In this document: positions 54,012 through 61,833 of the stretch, piece after piece
Layout of the letters: every line of letters begins with the position of its first letter
How positions within the stretch are numbered: position 1 is the stretch's first letter
NCBI GenBank assembly: GCA_020636545.1
Contig: JACJXS010000014.1
Coordinates: 62,001 to 126,000, forward strand
Length of the DNA: 64,000 bases
Direction: 5' to 3'
Source: Chitinophagales bacterium
GTDB lineage: Bacteria; Bacteroidota; Bacteroidia; Chitinophagales; JADIYW01
Program-made: the position numbers and the translations under genes
Notes under the pieces: model-generated
Databases searched by the model: none
The model's input: the letters and a program-made list of their open reading frames with translations, nothing else
Told to the model about the DNA's origin: nothing

Positions 54012-54989
54012 ATGTTTAGTCATTCCGATATTTTAATTGAATGTGTACCTAATTTTTCAGAAGGAAGAAATAAAGCTACAATTGACGCTATTGCTGAAGA
54101 AATTCGACAAACACCTTCTGTTCAATTGTTACATATTGATATTGGTTTCGATGCTAATAGAACAGTTTATACTTATATTGGAAAGCCTGAAGCAATAGTA
54201 GAAGCAACTTACAAAGCTATCAAAAAAGCATATAAACTCATTGATATGCGATTGCATGCTGGAAAACATCCACGAATGGGTGCTTGTGATGTTTGTCCGC
54301 TTATTCCCTATCAAAACATCGATATGGAAACAACTAAAACTTATGTGGAAAAATTAGGCAAACAACTAGGCGATTTAGGCTTACCTGTCTATTTATATGA
54401 AAATTCAGCCACAACTGAAGCACGAAAAAATTTAGCCGATATACGAAAAGGAGAATATGAAGCAATTGCAGATAAAATAATACAAAAAGAATGGAAACCA
54501 GATTTTGGACCAACTGTTTTTAATCAAAAATTTGGAATGATGGCTTTAGGTGCAAGAGCATTTTTAATTGCCTATAATATTAATTTAGATACTAAAGATT
54601 TAAGTATAGGAAAAAAAATTGCCCACGCAATTCGAGTTGAAAGAGATATCAAAAAAAATAGTCAATTACAGCATTGCAAAGCCATTGCTTGGTATATCGA
54701 AGAATATGGATTTGTACAAATTTCTACTAATATTACAAACTATAACGCCTCTCCTATTTTTTATATTTTTGGTACTGTAAAAGAAATAGCTAATGATTTC
54801 GGAATAAGAGTAAATGGCAGTGAATTGATTGGTCTAATTCCTCAAAAAGCATTACTTGTTCAAAATCCTTCTAATAAAATATCAGACCAAGCTAAAATAG
54901 AAGATGCGATTGAATATTTAGGACTAAATCAAGTTTTTCCTTTTCAAAAAGAAAAACGTATTATAGAATATATTCTCGAATTAAAATAA
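54012..54989 (+). CDS. ftcD: Glutamate formimidoyltransferase
   Basis: 325 residues, the size of a stand-alone formiminotransferase. It moves the formimino group of N-formimino-glutamate, the end product of histidine breakdown, to tetrahydrofolate. The start ECVPNFSEGRN and the RLHAGKHPRMGACDVCPLIPY segment with the catalytic histidine (near residue 85) are diagnostic. There is no cyclodeaminase domain; FtcD-type fusions are longer. No hut gene is adjacent. It converges on the transglutaminase-like gene with a one-base gap. Confidence 0.93.
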   Translation: MFSHSDILIECVPNFSEGRNKATIDAIAEEIRQTPSVQLLHIDIGFDANRTVYTYIGKPEAIVEATYKAIKKAYKLIDMRLHAGKHPRMGACDVCPLIPYQNIDMETTKTYVEKLGKQLGDLGLPVYLYENSATTEARKNLADIRKGEYEAIADKIIQKEWKPDFGPTVFNQKFGMMALGARAFLIAYNINLDTKDLSIGKKIAHAIRVERDIKKNSQLQHCKAIAWYIEEYGFVQISTNITNYNASPIFYIFGTVKEIANDFGIRVNGSELIGLIPQKALLVQNPSNKISDQAKIEDAIEYLGLNQVFPFQKEKRIIEYILELK

Positions 54990-54990
54990 G

Positions 54991-55665
54991 TTATTCATTA
55001 TCACTTACCATAGCTTTTGTTGCTTCCAAATTTTCAAAAAAGTGACCATAATGTTTTTTCATTTGTGCAACAAACATATCGTGTGGTATGTCATGAAAAG
55101 TACCATAATCGTGTAAATACTCCATAAATTCGTTGCCTTTGGAGTCAAATGCTTGGAAAATAGAATCATTTTCGCCATCAAATTCTAATGCAGCGACACC
55201 TAGCTTATCGCATAATGTTTTATTGAAAGCTGGAGTGGCTTTTACCCATTTATTATCTAAAAAAACATCTGTACAAGCATGGAAAGTAAGCACATCAGTT
55301 TTAATGATTTCAATATATTTATCCACGCCAATATGATTTCTAACATCAAAAAAACACATCCTACTCGGAATGCCCACCACACGTAAACAGGCTGCCAACA
55401 AACAAGCTTTCTCGGTACAATAGCCACTTTTTGAAGCTCTATTGAGCAATGTACTTGCTTTTAATTCTTCGTGTTTTAAATTGATATTGTATGGATTATA
55501 ACGGAATCCATCTCTAATTGCGTTGTATAATTTGATAGCTTGTTGCTTTTTATCCTTTTCATCTCCAATGATATTTTTTGTATATTCTATCACATCAGGA
55601 TGATTACAATCTATAAAATAAGTTGGATATAAATACAATTCAATTCCGAAAGGTGCATTTTTCAT
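54991..55665 (-). CDS. Transglutaminase-like domain protein
   Basis: 224 residues, no signal peptide. The transglutaminase-like core covers about 45-180. The likely catalytic cysteine is in KSGYCTEKACLLAACLRVVGIPSRM, followed by the histidine in TFHACTDVFL. The strand WVKATPAFN sits where the catalytic aspartate is normally found, so the third member of the triad is not obvious, as in other members of this subfamily. It may act as a cysteine protease or amidase in the cytoplasm; the substrate is unknown. It has a strong promoter directly against the ATG. Confidence 0.83.
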   Translation of the reverse strand: MKNAPFGIELYLYPTYFIDCNHPDVIEYTKNIIGDEKDKKQQAIKLYNAIRDGFRYNPYNINLKHEELKASTLLNRASKSGYCTEKACLLAACLRVVGIPSRMCFFDVRNHIGVDKYIEIIKTDVLTFHACTDVFLDNKWVKATPAFNKTLCDKLGVAALEFDGENDSIFQAFDSKGNEFMEYLHDYGTFHDIPHDMFVAQMKKHYGHFFENLEATKAMVSDNE

Positions 55666-55669
55666 AATA

Positions 55670-55702
55670 CAAATATAATTGAATGCATTAAATTAGCACA
55701 AA
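55670..55702 (-). promoter_or_regulatory. Promoter of the transglutaminase-like gene, giving a leaderless mRNA
   Basis: On the minus strand TTTG (55702-55699) is followed after 21 bases by TATATTTG (55677-55670). Only 4 bases separate the box from the ATG at 55665, so transcription should start at or next to the start codon. Confidence 0.65.
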
Positions 55703-55715
55703 GATTAAGAATAAT

Positions 55716-56879
55716 TTGATTACAATCAATAAAAGGATAATTGGACTAGATGCTTTACGGAGTTTTGCATTATTTATGGTGTTATTTGGTCATAATGCGA
55801 CATTATTTAATCCATTAATTCATTTACCAATTATTGGAAACTTAGCTGGCAAGGCTTTAGCTATTCACGAAATTATTGGATTTTCAGGAGTTGAAATATT
55901 TTTTGTATTAAGTGGCTTTTTAATTACGGACATCGTTTTCAAATACTTTAATAATAATCGTAATAATTTTGCTCAATTGAAATTATTCTTAATCCGAAGA
56001 TGGTTAAGGACATTGCCCAATTATTATTTTATGTACATCGTAAATACAATTTTATATGTTTGGATACTTAAAGAAAAAACATTCGATTGGAAATTCATTT
56101 TATTCATACAAAACTTAAATTATCCGCACCCTGATTTTTATCGAGAAGCTTGGAGTTTGGCCACCGAAGAATGGTTTTATTGTCTATTACCTATAATTTT
56201 AATTGCTATTTATAATTTCAAAAAATTAGACTTTAAAAACTCAATATTGCTTACTTGCTTATTGATGTTTTTATTCAGCTTTGCATTGAAAATATTTCAT
56301 ATTCAACAATACGGAATACATCTTAATTTTGATGAAAATATTAGAAAAGTTGTTTTCCTAAGATTTGACAATTTGATAGTAGGCATTTTAGGTTACGTAT
56401 GTTTTTACTATTATAATACTTTATTTTTCAAATATAAAAATCGATTATTTTGGCTCGGTTTATTAATATTATTTCCTACAGTACCGCTTTTTTATGCTGC
56501 TTATCAGAATAATTTTTATCTATATCATCAAAGCAAAATGGTAGCTACCTATTGTAATTTTGTGTTCTTGCCGACGCTTGGAATTATTACAGCTTTAATC
56601 ATACCAAAATTATATTACTTAAACTTGGATAAGCACAAATACCTAAGTTCATTTTTCAAAAAATCTAGTCAATTGGCTTATAGTATGTATTTGATAAATC
56701 TACCTATATACAAGTTATTTTTCTACAGGAACAATTTAATACCTGATAGTATTATTAGTAGCATTTTATATATTTTACTATTTCTATTGATAAATTATGG
56801 TATAGCACAGTTAATTTACAATTATATCGAATTACCATTTTTAAAGTATAGAGATAGAAAATTTCCTAATGTTTATTAA
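55716..56879 (+). CDS. Acyltransferase family 3 membrane protein (OafA-like)
   Basis: 387 residues with about ten membrane helices. Typical motifs are RIIGLDALRSFALFMVLFGH at the N-terminus with the catalytic histidine, FSGVEIFFVLSGFLITDIVF, the arginine pair in RRWLRTLPNYY, and EAWSLATEEWFYCLLP. The family adds acetyl or other acyl groups to sugars in LPS, peptidoglycan or exopolysaccharide. The start is a TTG: an in-frame stop lies at 55689-55691 and no ATG occurs before the conserved region. It is divergent from the transglutaminase-like gene, with only 50 bases between. Confidence 0.88.
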   Translation: MITINKRIIGLDALRSFALFMVLFGHNATLFNPLIHLPIIGNLAGKALAIHEIIGFSGVEIFFVLSGFLITDIVFKYFNNNRNNFAQLKLFLIRRWLRTLPNYYFMYIVNTILYVWILKEKTFDWKFILFIQNLNYPHPDFYREAWSLATEEWFYCLLPIILIAIYNFKKLDFKNSILLTCLLMFLFSFALKIFHIQQYGIHLNFDENIRKVVFLRFDNLIVGILGYVCFYYYNTLFFKYKNRLFWLGLLILFPTVPLFYAAYQNNFYLYHQSKMVATYCNFVFLPTLGIITALIIPKLYYLNLDKHKYLSSFFKKSSQLAYSMYLINLPIYKLFFYRNNLIPDSIISSILYILLFLLINYGIAQLIYNYIELPFLKYRDRKFPNVY

Positions 56880-56883
56880 ATCT

Positions 56884-56915
56884 TTTGTCCAAAAAAAATA
56901 AATTGATTACTTTCG
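56884..56915 (+). promoter_or_regulatory. Predicted promoter of ftsX
   Basis: TTTG (56884-56887), 20 bases, then TACTTTCG (56908-56915), one mismatch from TAnnTTTG. The ATG follows 8 bases later, so the leader is very short. Confidence 0.55.
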
Positions 56916-56923
56916 CTTAGTTT

Positions 56924-57799
56924 ATGGCGGAAGATCAAAAATATAAACCCAAAAAAAGATACCAACCTACTTACAAATATGCTATTTTAACGATAGGTCT
57001 AAACTTATTTATTATTGGATTATTTGCTATTATTATTTATTATTCAAATGCTTCACTCATCAAACTTAAACAAAGTTTTGAGATTGAATTGATTTTAGAT
57101 GATAGTCTTCAAAAATCAAATATTGATGTAATTAAAGCAACACTTCAAAAGAAAGACTATTTACATAAAATCAATTTCAGAAGCAAAGAAGTCGCTGCAA
57201 AAATGTATGAAAAAGAGTTAGGACAAAATTTTACTGAAATTTTAGGCTACAATCCAATGTACAATGCATTTATTGTAAATTTAAAAGCTGAAAAAGCCGA
57301 CAAATCTTCCATTAAAGCTATAAAATCTGACTTTTTATCCATAAATGGAATTAAGGAAGTCAATTATTCTGAACCAATCAGTGATATGTTTGGCAACACT
57401 GTAAGACCTTTGTTTATTGGAATTTTAGCCATTTCATTGATATTATTCATTATTGCATTTTCAGTAATAGATAGCACCATCCGATTAATGATGTACACAC
57501 AAAGATATGCTATAAGAACTATGCAATTAATTGGAGGAACAAAGTGGTTTATCATCAAACCATTTTTAATCAAAGCCATTTCTGCTGCATTAATCAGTAC
57601 ATTTATAGCTATACTAATATTAGTAGGTATTGTATTTTTCTTCACTGACAAATACAGCATACAATTAGTACAAATGGATTACTTAGTATTAGCTGGAATT
57701 GGCGGCGGCTTATTACTAACGAGTTTGCTAATTTCATTAATTAGTACTTTCTTTGCAGTCAATAAATACTGGAATATAAAATTAGACGATTTATTTTAA
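56924..57799 (+). CDS. ftsX: FtsX, cell-division ABC-type permease
   Basis: 291 residues. An N-terminal membrane helix (about 22-42) is followed by a periplasmic domain (about 43-165), then three helices in the FtsX permease domain (about 168-192, 216-245 and 257-282). Together with the ATPase FtsE it controls peptidoglycan hydrolases at the septum. The family's MYTQRYAIRTMQLIGGTKWFI loop (about 193-213) is clear. ftsE is not adjacent, as is common in this phylum. It leads the ftsX-DUF3098-uppP gene set. Confidence 0.9.
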   Translation: MAEDQKYKPKKRYQPTYKYAILTIGLNLFIIGLFAIIIYYSNASLIKLKQSFEIELILDDSLQKSNIDVIKATLQKKDYLHKINFRSKEVAAKMYEKELGQNFTEILGYNPMYNAFIVNLKAEKADKSSIKAIKSDFLSINGIKEVNYSEPISDMFGNTVRPLFIGILAISLILFIIAFSVIDSTIRLMMYTQRYAIRTMQLIGGTKWFIIKPFLIKAISAALISTFIAILILVGIVFFFTDKYSIQLVQMDYLVLAGIGGGLLLTSLLISLISTFFAVNKYWNIKLDDLF

Positions 57800-57809
57800 A
57801 ATATATTTT

Positions 57810-58166
57810 ATGGCAAAAAACAAACCATTACAAAACAATCCAAAACCTAAGGTTGCTCCAATTTCACAACCGAAAAAGCCTATATCAAAAAGTAGCAATT
57901 CTGGTTCATTTTTTAAAATACCACAAAGCACAAATACCACTATTTTATTTGATAAAATAAACTATATACTAATTGGCATTGGTGGCATTTTGATAATACT
58001 AGGATTTATTTTTATGAGTGGTGGCAATCAAGACCCTAAAGTATTTAATGAAGCAGAATTATATTCTTTTAGAAGAATTACCCTTGCTCCAATTACTATA
58101 TTATTAGGTTTTGCAGTTATTGCAGTTGCTATACTAAAAAAACCAAAAACTCAAATTACAGAATAA
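57810..58166 (+). CDS. DUF3098 membrane protein
   Basis: 118 residues. A basic, proline- and lysine-rich N-terminal 45 residues precedes two membrane helices (about 49-69 and 90-108). The segment GFIFMSGGNQDPKVFNEAELYSFRRITLAP between them is the signature of DUF3098, a Bacteroidota family of unknown role. It lies 10 bases after ftsX and 6 before uppP, suggesting a part in cell-wall assembly. Confidence 0.88.
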   Translation: MAKNKPLQNNPKPKVAPISQPKKPISKSSNSGSFFKIPQSTNTTILFDKINYILIGIGGILIILGFIFMSGGNQDPKVFNEAELYSFRRITLAPITILLGFAVIAVAILKKPKTQITE

Positions 58167-58172
58167 AATCTT

Positions 58173-58982
58173 ATGGATATTTTTCAGGCAATTATTATTG
58201 CAATTGTAGAAGGATTGACAGAATTTTTACCTATTTCTTCTACAGCACACATGATATTTACAAGTACTTTTTTTGGTATTCAAGAAGATGAATTTGTAAA
58301 GATGTTTCAAGTTTCTATACAGTTTGGAGCTATTCTTTCAGTTGTGGTACTTTATTGGAGAAAATTTTTTAATTTCAAATCTTTTGATTTTTATATCAAA
58401 TTAGCACTTGCAGTTGTACCAGCTTTGGTGCTTGGCAAACTATTTGATGATAAAATAGATGAACTTTTAGGCAGTCCAATTCCTATTGCAATCGCAATGA
58501 TTTTGGGCGGTGTTGTCTTATTATTTATCGATAATGTTTTCAAAAATCCAACAATAAGAAAAGAAGAAGATATTACTGTAAAAAAAGCAATAAGCATAGG
58601 TTTTTGGCAATGCTTGGCAATGATGCCCGGTGTAAGTCGTTCGGCTGCATCAATTATTGGTGGTATGCAACAAAAACTAACACGAGATGTTGCTGCAGAA
58701 TTTTCGTTCTTTTTAGCTGTTCCTACAATGGCTGCGGTTACTTTATATTCTGTTTTTCTAAAAGATTGGAATTATAACGGCATAGAACAAAAAGGCTATG
58801 AAATGATAGCACAATCTGGAAACTTATCTATTTTTATAATTGGAAACATTATTGCATTTCTAGTAGCTCTTTTAGCTATTAAAACATTTGTAGAAGTAAT
58901 AAAAAAATATGGATTTAAGTTTTTTGGCTATTATCGTATTTTTGCTGGAATCGTGATATTAATTTTACTTTTAGTAAAGTAG
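58173..58982 (+). CDS. uppP: UppP, undecaprenyl-diphosphate phosphatase (BacA)
   Basis: 269 residues with about eight membrane helices. It dephosphorylates undecaprenyl diphosphate to recycle the lipid carrier for peptidoglycan and other glycans. The two signature regions are visible: VEGLTEFLPISSTAHM (Glu17-type residues, about 12-28) and PGVSRSAASIIGGM with the catalytic serine and arginine (near residue 150). It is co-transcribed with ftsX and the DUF3098 gene. Confidence 0.95.
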   Translation: MDIFQAIIIAIVEGLTEFLPISSTAHMIFTSTFFGIQEDEFVKMFQVSIQFGAILSVVVLYWRKFFNFKSFDFYIKLALAVVPALVLGKLFDDKIDELLGSPIPIAIAMILGGVVLLFIDNVFKNPTIRKEEDITVKKAISIGFWQCLAMMPGVSRSAASIIGGMQQKLTRDVAAEFSFFLAVPTMAAVTLYSVFLKDWNYNGIEQKGYEMIAQSGNLSIFIIGNIIAFLVALLAIKTFVEVIKKYGFKFFGYYRIFAGIVILILLLVK

Positions 58983-59000
58983 AATCCTCTTTAAAATTTG

Positions 59001-59008
59001 TATCTTTG
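59001..59008 (+). promoter_or_regulatory. -7 promoter box of the ABC-F gene
   Basis: TATCTTTG is a full TAnnTTTG match. It leaves a leader of about 50 bases that begins with a 6-bp hairpin (TTGGTT-GATA-AACCAA, 59014-59029). A hairpin at the very 5' end can protect mRNA from decay; its role here is inferred. Confidence 0.5.
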
Positions 59009-59061
59009 CACCATTGGTTGATAAACCAAAATCTATTATAATTTAAAAAAATAAATTCCGT

Positions 59062-60678
59062 ATGGTAACTGTTCAAAACTTATCATTACAGTTTGGTAAG
59101 CGTGTATTATTTGATGAGGTAAATATAAAATTTACACCTGGAAATTGCTATGGTGTTATTGGTGCAAATGGTGCAGGAAAATCTACCTTTTTGAAAATTC
59201 TTTCTGGTGATATTGACCCAACAACTGGACAAATTGAAATTTCTCCTGGTGAAAGAATGTCTATTCTAAAGCAAAATCACTTTGAGTTTGACGAAGAACA
59301 AGTGATTGATGTAGTCATGATGGGCAACCAAAAACTGTATAGCATTATGAAGGAAAAAGATGCTATTTATGCTAAAGCAGATTTTACAGATGAAGATGGC
59401 TTGAAAGTTGGCGAATTAGAAGCTGAATTTGCTGAAATGGATGGTTGGAATGCAGAAAGTGATGCCGCTGAATTATTGAGTAATCTTGATGTAGTGGAAG
59501 ATAATCACTACAAACTAATGAAAGAATTACCTTCAAATCAAAAAATAAAAGTATTATTAGCACAAGCTTTATTTGGCAATCCTGATATTTTAATTCTAGA
59601 TGAGCCAACCAACGATTTGGATTTAAAAACTATTACTTGGTTAGAAAACTTCTTAGCAGATTTTAAAAACACAGTAATTGTTGTATCACACGACAGACAC
59701 TTTTTAGATATGGTTTGTACGCATATTGTTGATATTGACTTTTCTAAAGTGAATTTATTTACTGGAAATTATACTTTTTGGTACGAAACTTCACAATTAT
59801 TATTAAAACAAAGAGCCGATAAGAATAAGAAAAATGAAGCTAAAAAAGCTGAATTATTAGACTTTATAGCTCGATTTAGTGCAAACGCTTCTAAATCAAA
59901 ACAAGCAACTTCTCGTAAGAAAGCATTGGAAAAATTAGATATAGAACAAATTAAACCATCAAGCAGAAAATATCCGGGCATTTTCTTTAAACAAACTAGA
60001 GAAGCTGGAGATAAAATTCTTGATGTTCATAATTTAGCTTACAAGAATGAGGATGGTAAAACTTTCTTCAGTAATGTAACATTTACAATTAACAAGAATG
60101 ATAAAGTTGCTATCATTTCAGATAACAGTATGGCTGTAACAACATTTTTAAGAATATTAGCTGGAGAAACACAAGCCAATAGTGGTTCCTTTGAATATGG
60201 TGTAACCATTACTAAATCTTATATTCCAAATGACAATAAATCTTATTTTGAAGTTGATTTGAATTTAATTGACTGGTTGCGACAATATTCAACAGAAAAG
60301 GACGAAACCTTTGTACGTGGTTTTTTAGGTAGAATGTTATTCAGTGGAGAAGAAACGCTTAAAAAATGTTCTGTACTTTCTGGAGGAGAAAAAGTAAGAT
60401 GTATGCTTTCAAAAACAATGTTAGAAGAAGGTAATTTCCTTATCTTAGATGAACCTACCAATCACTTAGATTTGGAAAGTATTACAGCATTAAACAATGG
60501 TTTAATTGACTATGCGGGTACGATGATTTTCACATCACATGACCATACATTCACACATACCATTGCAAATAGAATAATAGAAATCACACCAAAAGGCGTT
60601 ATTGACAGATTAATGTCTTACGATGATTATTTAGCTGATGAGAAAATTCAAGCATTAAGACAAGAAATGTATGCATAA
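59062..60678 (+). CDS. ybiT: ABC-F ATPase, YbiT type, with one degenerate ATP site
   Basis: 538 residues: NBD1 (about 1-255), a linker helix pair (about 255-325, FSANASKSKQATSRKKALEKL) and NBD2 (about 326-530). NBD1 has Walker A GANGAGKST (34-42), Walker B LILDEPTNDLD and switch His VVSHDRH, but its signature reads ELPSNQK (155-161) in place of LSGGQ. NBD2 keeps LSGGEK (439-444), LILDEPTNHLD and TSHDH, but its P-loop reads SDNSMAVTT (353-361) with neither Gly nor the catalytic Lys. ABC-F proteins bind the ribosomal E site and relieve stalling. The alignment over the whole length matches YbiT. It has its own promoter and a bidirectional terminator downstream. Confidence 0.9.
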   Translation: MVTVQNLSLQFGKRVLFDEVNIKFTPGNCYGVIGANGAGKSTFLKILSGDIDPTTGQIEISPGERMSILKQNHFEFDEEQVIDVVMMGNQKLYSIMKEKDAIYAKADFTDEDGLKVGELEAEFAEMDGWNAESDAAELLSNLDVVEDNHYKLMKELPSNQKIKVLLAQALFGNPDILILDEPTNDLDLKTITWLENFLADFKNTVIVVSHDRHFLDMVCTHIVDIDFSKVNLFTGNYTFWYETSQLLLKQRADKNKKNEAKKAELLDFIARFSANASKSKQATSRKKALEKLDIEQIKPSSRKYPGIFFKQTREAGDKILDVHNLAYKNEDGKTFFSNVTFTINKNDKVAIISDNSMAVTTFLRILAGETQANSGSFEYGVTITKSYIPNDNKSYFEVDLNLIDWLRQYSTEKDETFVRGFLGRMLFSGEETLKKCSVLSGGEKVRCMLSKTMLEEGNFLILDEPTNHLDLESITALNNGLIDYAGTMIFTSHDHTFTHTIANRIIEITPKGVIDRLMSYDDYLADEKIQALRQEMYA

Positions 60679-60680
60679 TA

Positions 60681-60698
60681 GTTTTCAAAAATGAAAAC
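60681..60698 (+). terminator. Small hairpin directly after the ABC-F gene
   Basis: GTTTTCA-AAAA-TGAAAAC is a 7-bp perfect stem starting 2 bases after the ABC-F stop codon. It has no T-run and precedes the stronger terminator at 60709-60743, so it may only stabilise the mRNA 3' end. Confidence 0.4.
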
Positions 60699-60708
60699 AT
60701 CCAATAAT

Positions 60709-60743
60709 AAAAAAGTGCGTTAAAAATCTAACGCACTTTTTTT
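60709..60743. terminator. Bidirectional terminator between ybiT-type gene and pyrH
   Basis: A 12-bp perfect stem (AAAAGTGCGTTA at 60711-60722, complement at 60729-60740) with an AAAATC loop. It has six A on the left and seven T on the right, giving U-tracts for transcripts from both sides. Both convergent genes end within 35 bases of it. Confidence 0.92.
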
Positions 60744-60745
60744 AT

Positions 60746-61456
60746 TTAAGAAATCAAAGTTCCGATTTTTTCGCCTTGTAAAATCCTCAGAATATTACCT
60801 TTCTCTCGGATATTAAAAACAACAATAGGCATATTATTTTCTCTACACAAAGCAAAAGCTGTTTGATCCATAATTCTTAGATTTTTTACTAAGACTTCAT
60901 TAAAACCAATAGTTTCATATTTTGTAGCTGAACTATCTTTTTTAGGGTCTGCGGAATAAACACCATCTACACTTGTACCTTTTAGAATTACATCAGCTTC
61001 AATTTCATTCGCACGAAGTGCCGCTGCGGTATCTGTTGTAAAAAATGGATTTCCAGTACCTGCTGCCATAATAATACATCTCCCCTTTTCTAAATGTCTT
61101 ACAGCACGTCTTCTAATATAAGGTTCACAAACTTGTTGAATATTCAATGCAGACATCAATCGTGTATAAACACCTTTAGATTCTAACGCTCCTTGTAAAG
61201 CCATTCCGTTAATTACTGTTGCCAGCATACCCATATAATCGCCTTGAGAACGCTCAATTCCAATATTCCCAGCCTGTAATCCTCTAAAAATATTTCCTCC
61301 TCCAATGACAATTCCTACTTCATAACCGTGTTCAAGCACTTCAGCAATTTCTTGAGCAAAACTATCTAAGGTTTGTGCTTGTATTCCAAAATTTTGATCG
61401 CCCATTAAGGCTTCTCCGCTCAGTTTAAGTAAAATTCTTTTAATTGGTTTTGACAT
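60746..61456 (-). CDS. pyrH: UMP kinase
   Basis: 236 residues. It converts UMP to UDP and is the hexameric amino-acid-kinase-fold enzyme of bacteria. The N-terminal RILLKLSGEALMG, the VIGGGNIFRG loop, the LMSALNIQ motif and the C-terminal ADVILKGTSVDGVYSADP segment are all diagnostic. It lies downstream of tsf and a small lipoprotein gene; the tsf-pyrH order is common in bacteria. Confidence 0.96.
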   Translation of the reverse strand: MSKPIKRILLKLSGEALMGDQNFGIQAQTLDSFAQEIAEVLEHGYEVGIVIGGGNIFRGLQAGNIGIERSQGDYMGMLATVINGMALQGALESKGVYTRLMSALNIQQVCEPYIRRRAVRHLEKGRCIIMAAGTGNPFFTTDTAAALRANEIEADVILKGTSVDGVYSADPKKDSSATKYETIGFNEVLVKNLRIMDQTAFALCRENNMPIVVFNIREKGNILRILQGEKIGTLIS

Positions 61457-61490
61457 GATGATTGTATATTATTTTTAGCTTTGATATATT

Positions 61491-61781
61491 TTAAGGTGTA
61501 GTAATTGTAGGACATTCTTTTCTAAATGTACCTATCGTATTTCCATTTTTATCTTGAACAGGCTTTCCATCTATTTGATCTAGAATTTCACACCATTGAG
61601 ATTCAATGGCGTTGGGGTTTCTGTATTTTACAGAATCAAAATTCCATTTTATTATTTCACTATTAAAAGCCTCTACAATGCCAAAACAATCAGCACATTC
61701 AGACTTCTTCTTTGTACATGCAACAGGCAATAACAATGAAAGTAAAACAACAAATAATAAAGTATAAAATATTCTTATCAC
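61491..61781 (-). CDS. Small cysteine-rich lipoprotein, unknown function
   Basis: 96 residues. A type II signal peptide ends in the lipobox LPVAC, so the mature protein is a lipid-anchored fragment of about 75 residues. It has four further cysteines, in SECADCFG, SQWCEIL and RKECPT, which could form two disulfides or bind metal. A GTG (61781) is the only start that keeps the signal peptide. It lies between the tsf terminator and pyrH. No family is recognised. Confidence 0.65.
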   Translation of the reverse strand: MIRIFYTLLFVVLLSLLLPVACTKKKSECADCFGIVEAFNSEIIKWNFDSVKYRNPNAIESQWCEILDQIDGKPVQDKNGNTIGTFRKECPTITTP

Positions 61782-61796
61782 GCTGTAAAAGTAAAC

Positions 61797-61830
61797 AAAA
61801 AAAAAGAGAACTTTTAAAGTTCTCTTTTTT
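61797..61830 (-). terminator. Terminator of the rplM-rpsI-rpsB-tsf operon
   Basis: A long AT-rich stem with arms AAAAAGAGAAC (61801-61811) and GTTCTCTTTTT (61819-61829). Nine A on the left give a strong U-tract for the minus-strand transcript. It starts 4 bases past the tsf stop codon, so read-through to the lipoprotein and pyrH is probably reduced. Confidence 0.88.
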
Positions 61831-61833
61831 AAT

